Positions 13,290 to 13,311 of a stretch of DNA of 13,311 bases are shown piece after piece. A program made the position numbers and the translations under genes. This DNA comes from CAZWKX01 sp964633975 (GTDB lineage Bacteria; Actinomycetota; Acidimicrobiia; Spongiisociales; UBA11373): NCBI GenBank assembly GCA_964633975.1, contig CAZWKX010000045.1, positions 1 to 13,311 of the forward strand. Reading direction: 5' to 3'. Position 1 is the first letter of the stretch; the number at the start of each line of letters is the position of its first letter. The notes under the pieces were generated by a model that was given only the letters and a program-made list of their open reading frames with translations, did not search any database and was not told where the DNA came from.

Positions 13290-13311
13290 CGGAGAGGGAG
13301 GGATTTGAACC
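13290..13311 (-). tRNA. 3' end of a tRNA, probably tRNA-Ser (partial)
   Basis: On the minus strand the window begins in the T arm: GG, T loop TTCAAAT, T-stem CCCTC (13298-13302), acceptor strand CCTCTCC (13291-13297) and discriminator G at 13290. CCA is not encoded. The discriminator G and an acceptor implying GGAGAGG at the 5' end are typical of tRNA-Ser, but the anticodon is outside the window, so the amino acid is a guess. Confidence 0.75.

Overview
This is a GC-rich actinobacterial chromosome segment. The minus-strand block (1-5333) has the order fhaA, fhaB, PP2C phosphatase, rodA/ftsW, pbpA, Ser/Thr kinase. That is the growth and division signalling operon known from Mycobacterium (Rv0020c to Rv0014c/15c). 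A tRNA-Leu gene diverges from fhaA, as it also does in M. tuberculosis as far as I recall. The signal recognition particle RNA is the long, Alu-domain type best known from Bacillus and not the short 4.5S form of mycobacteria. I infer a deep-branching actinobacterium (for example Acidimicrobiia), but the sequence alone does not settle the class.

Layout. 1-788 is the N-terminal part of a Ser/Thr kinase that runs off the left edge. 819-5333 holds pbpA, rodA, a PP2C phosphatase, fhaB and fhaA, all tightly packed with GTGA/ATGA overlaps. 5334-5396 is a divergent promoter region. 5397-5482 is tRNA-Leu(CAG). 5488-6486 (unknown membrane protein), 6483-6932 (DUF4446), 6949-8235 (serS) and 8232-8858 (MenG/UbiE-like methyltransferase) form a rightward run. 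8859-8978 holds only inverted repeats. 8979-9248 is the large SRP RNA on the minus strand. 9294-9328 is a terminator. 9343-10944 and 10941-11453 (minus) encode a GerMN/Gmad2 membrane protein and an ECF-type sigma factor that overlap by 4 bases. 11539-13227 is a divergent MFS_3-type exporter. 13258-13286 is a hairpin, and 13290-13311 is the 3' end of a tRNA, probably tRNA-Ser.

How it fits together. Kinase and phosphatase would set the phosphorylation state of the cell-wall machinery. The FHA proteins read phospho-threonine, and RodA plus the penicillin-binding protein form a peptidoglycan polymerase/transpeptidase pair. The sigma factor and the membrane protein look like a separate sensing unit. 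Several genes (fhaA, serS, the MFS gene) start 6-7 bases after a TAnnnT hexamer and have no usable ribosome binding site, which suggests leaderless transcripts.

The most noteworthy items are the large SRP RNA, the leaderless-start pattern, the tRNA-Leu gene ending 5 bases before a start codon, the sigma factor/GerMN-Gmad2 pair, and a low-GC TTCAGA inverted repeat next to the SRP gene. I found no clearly new defence or mobile system.
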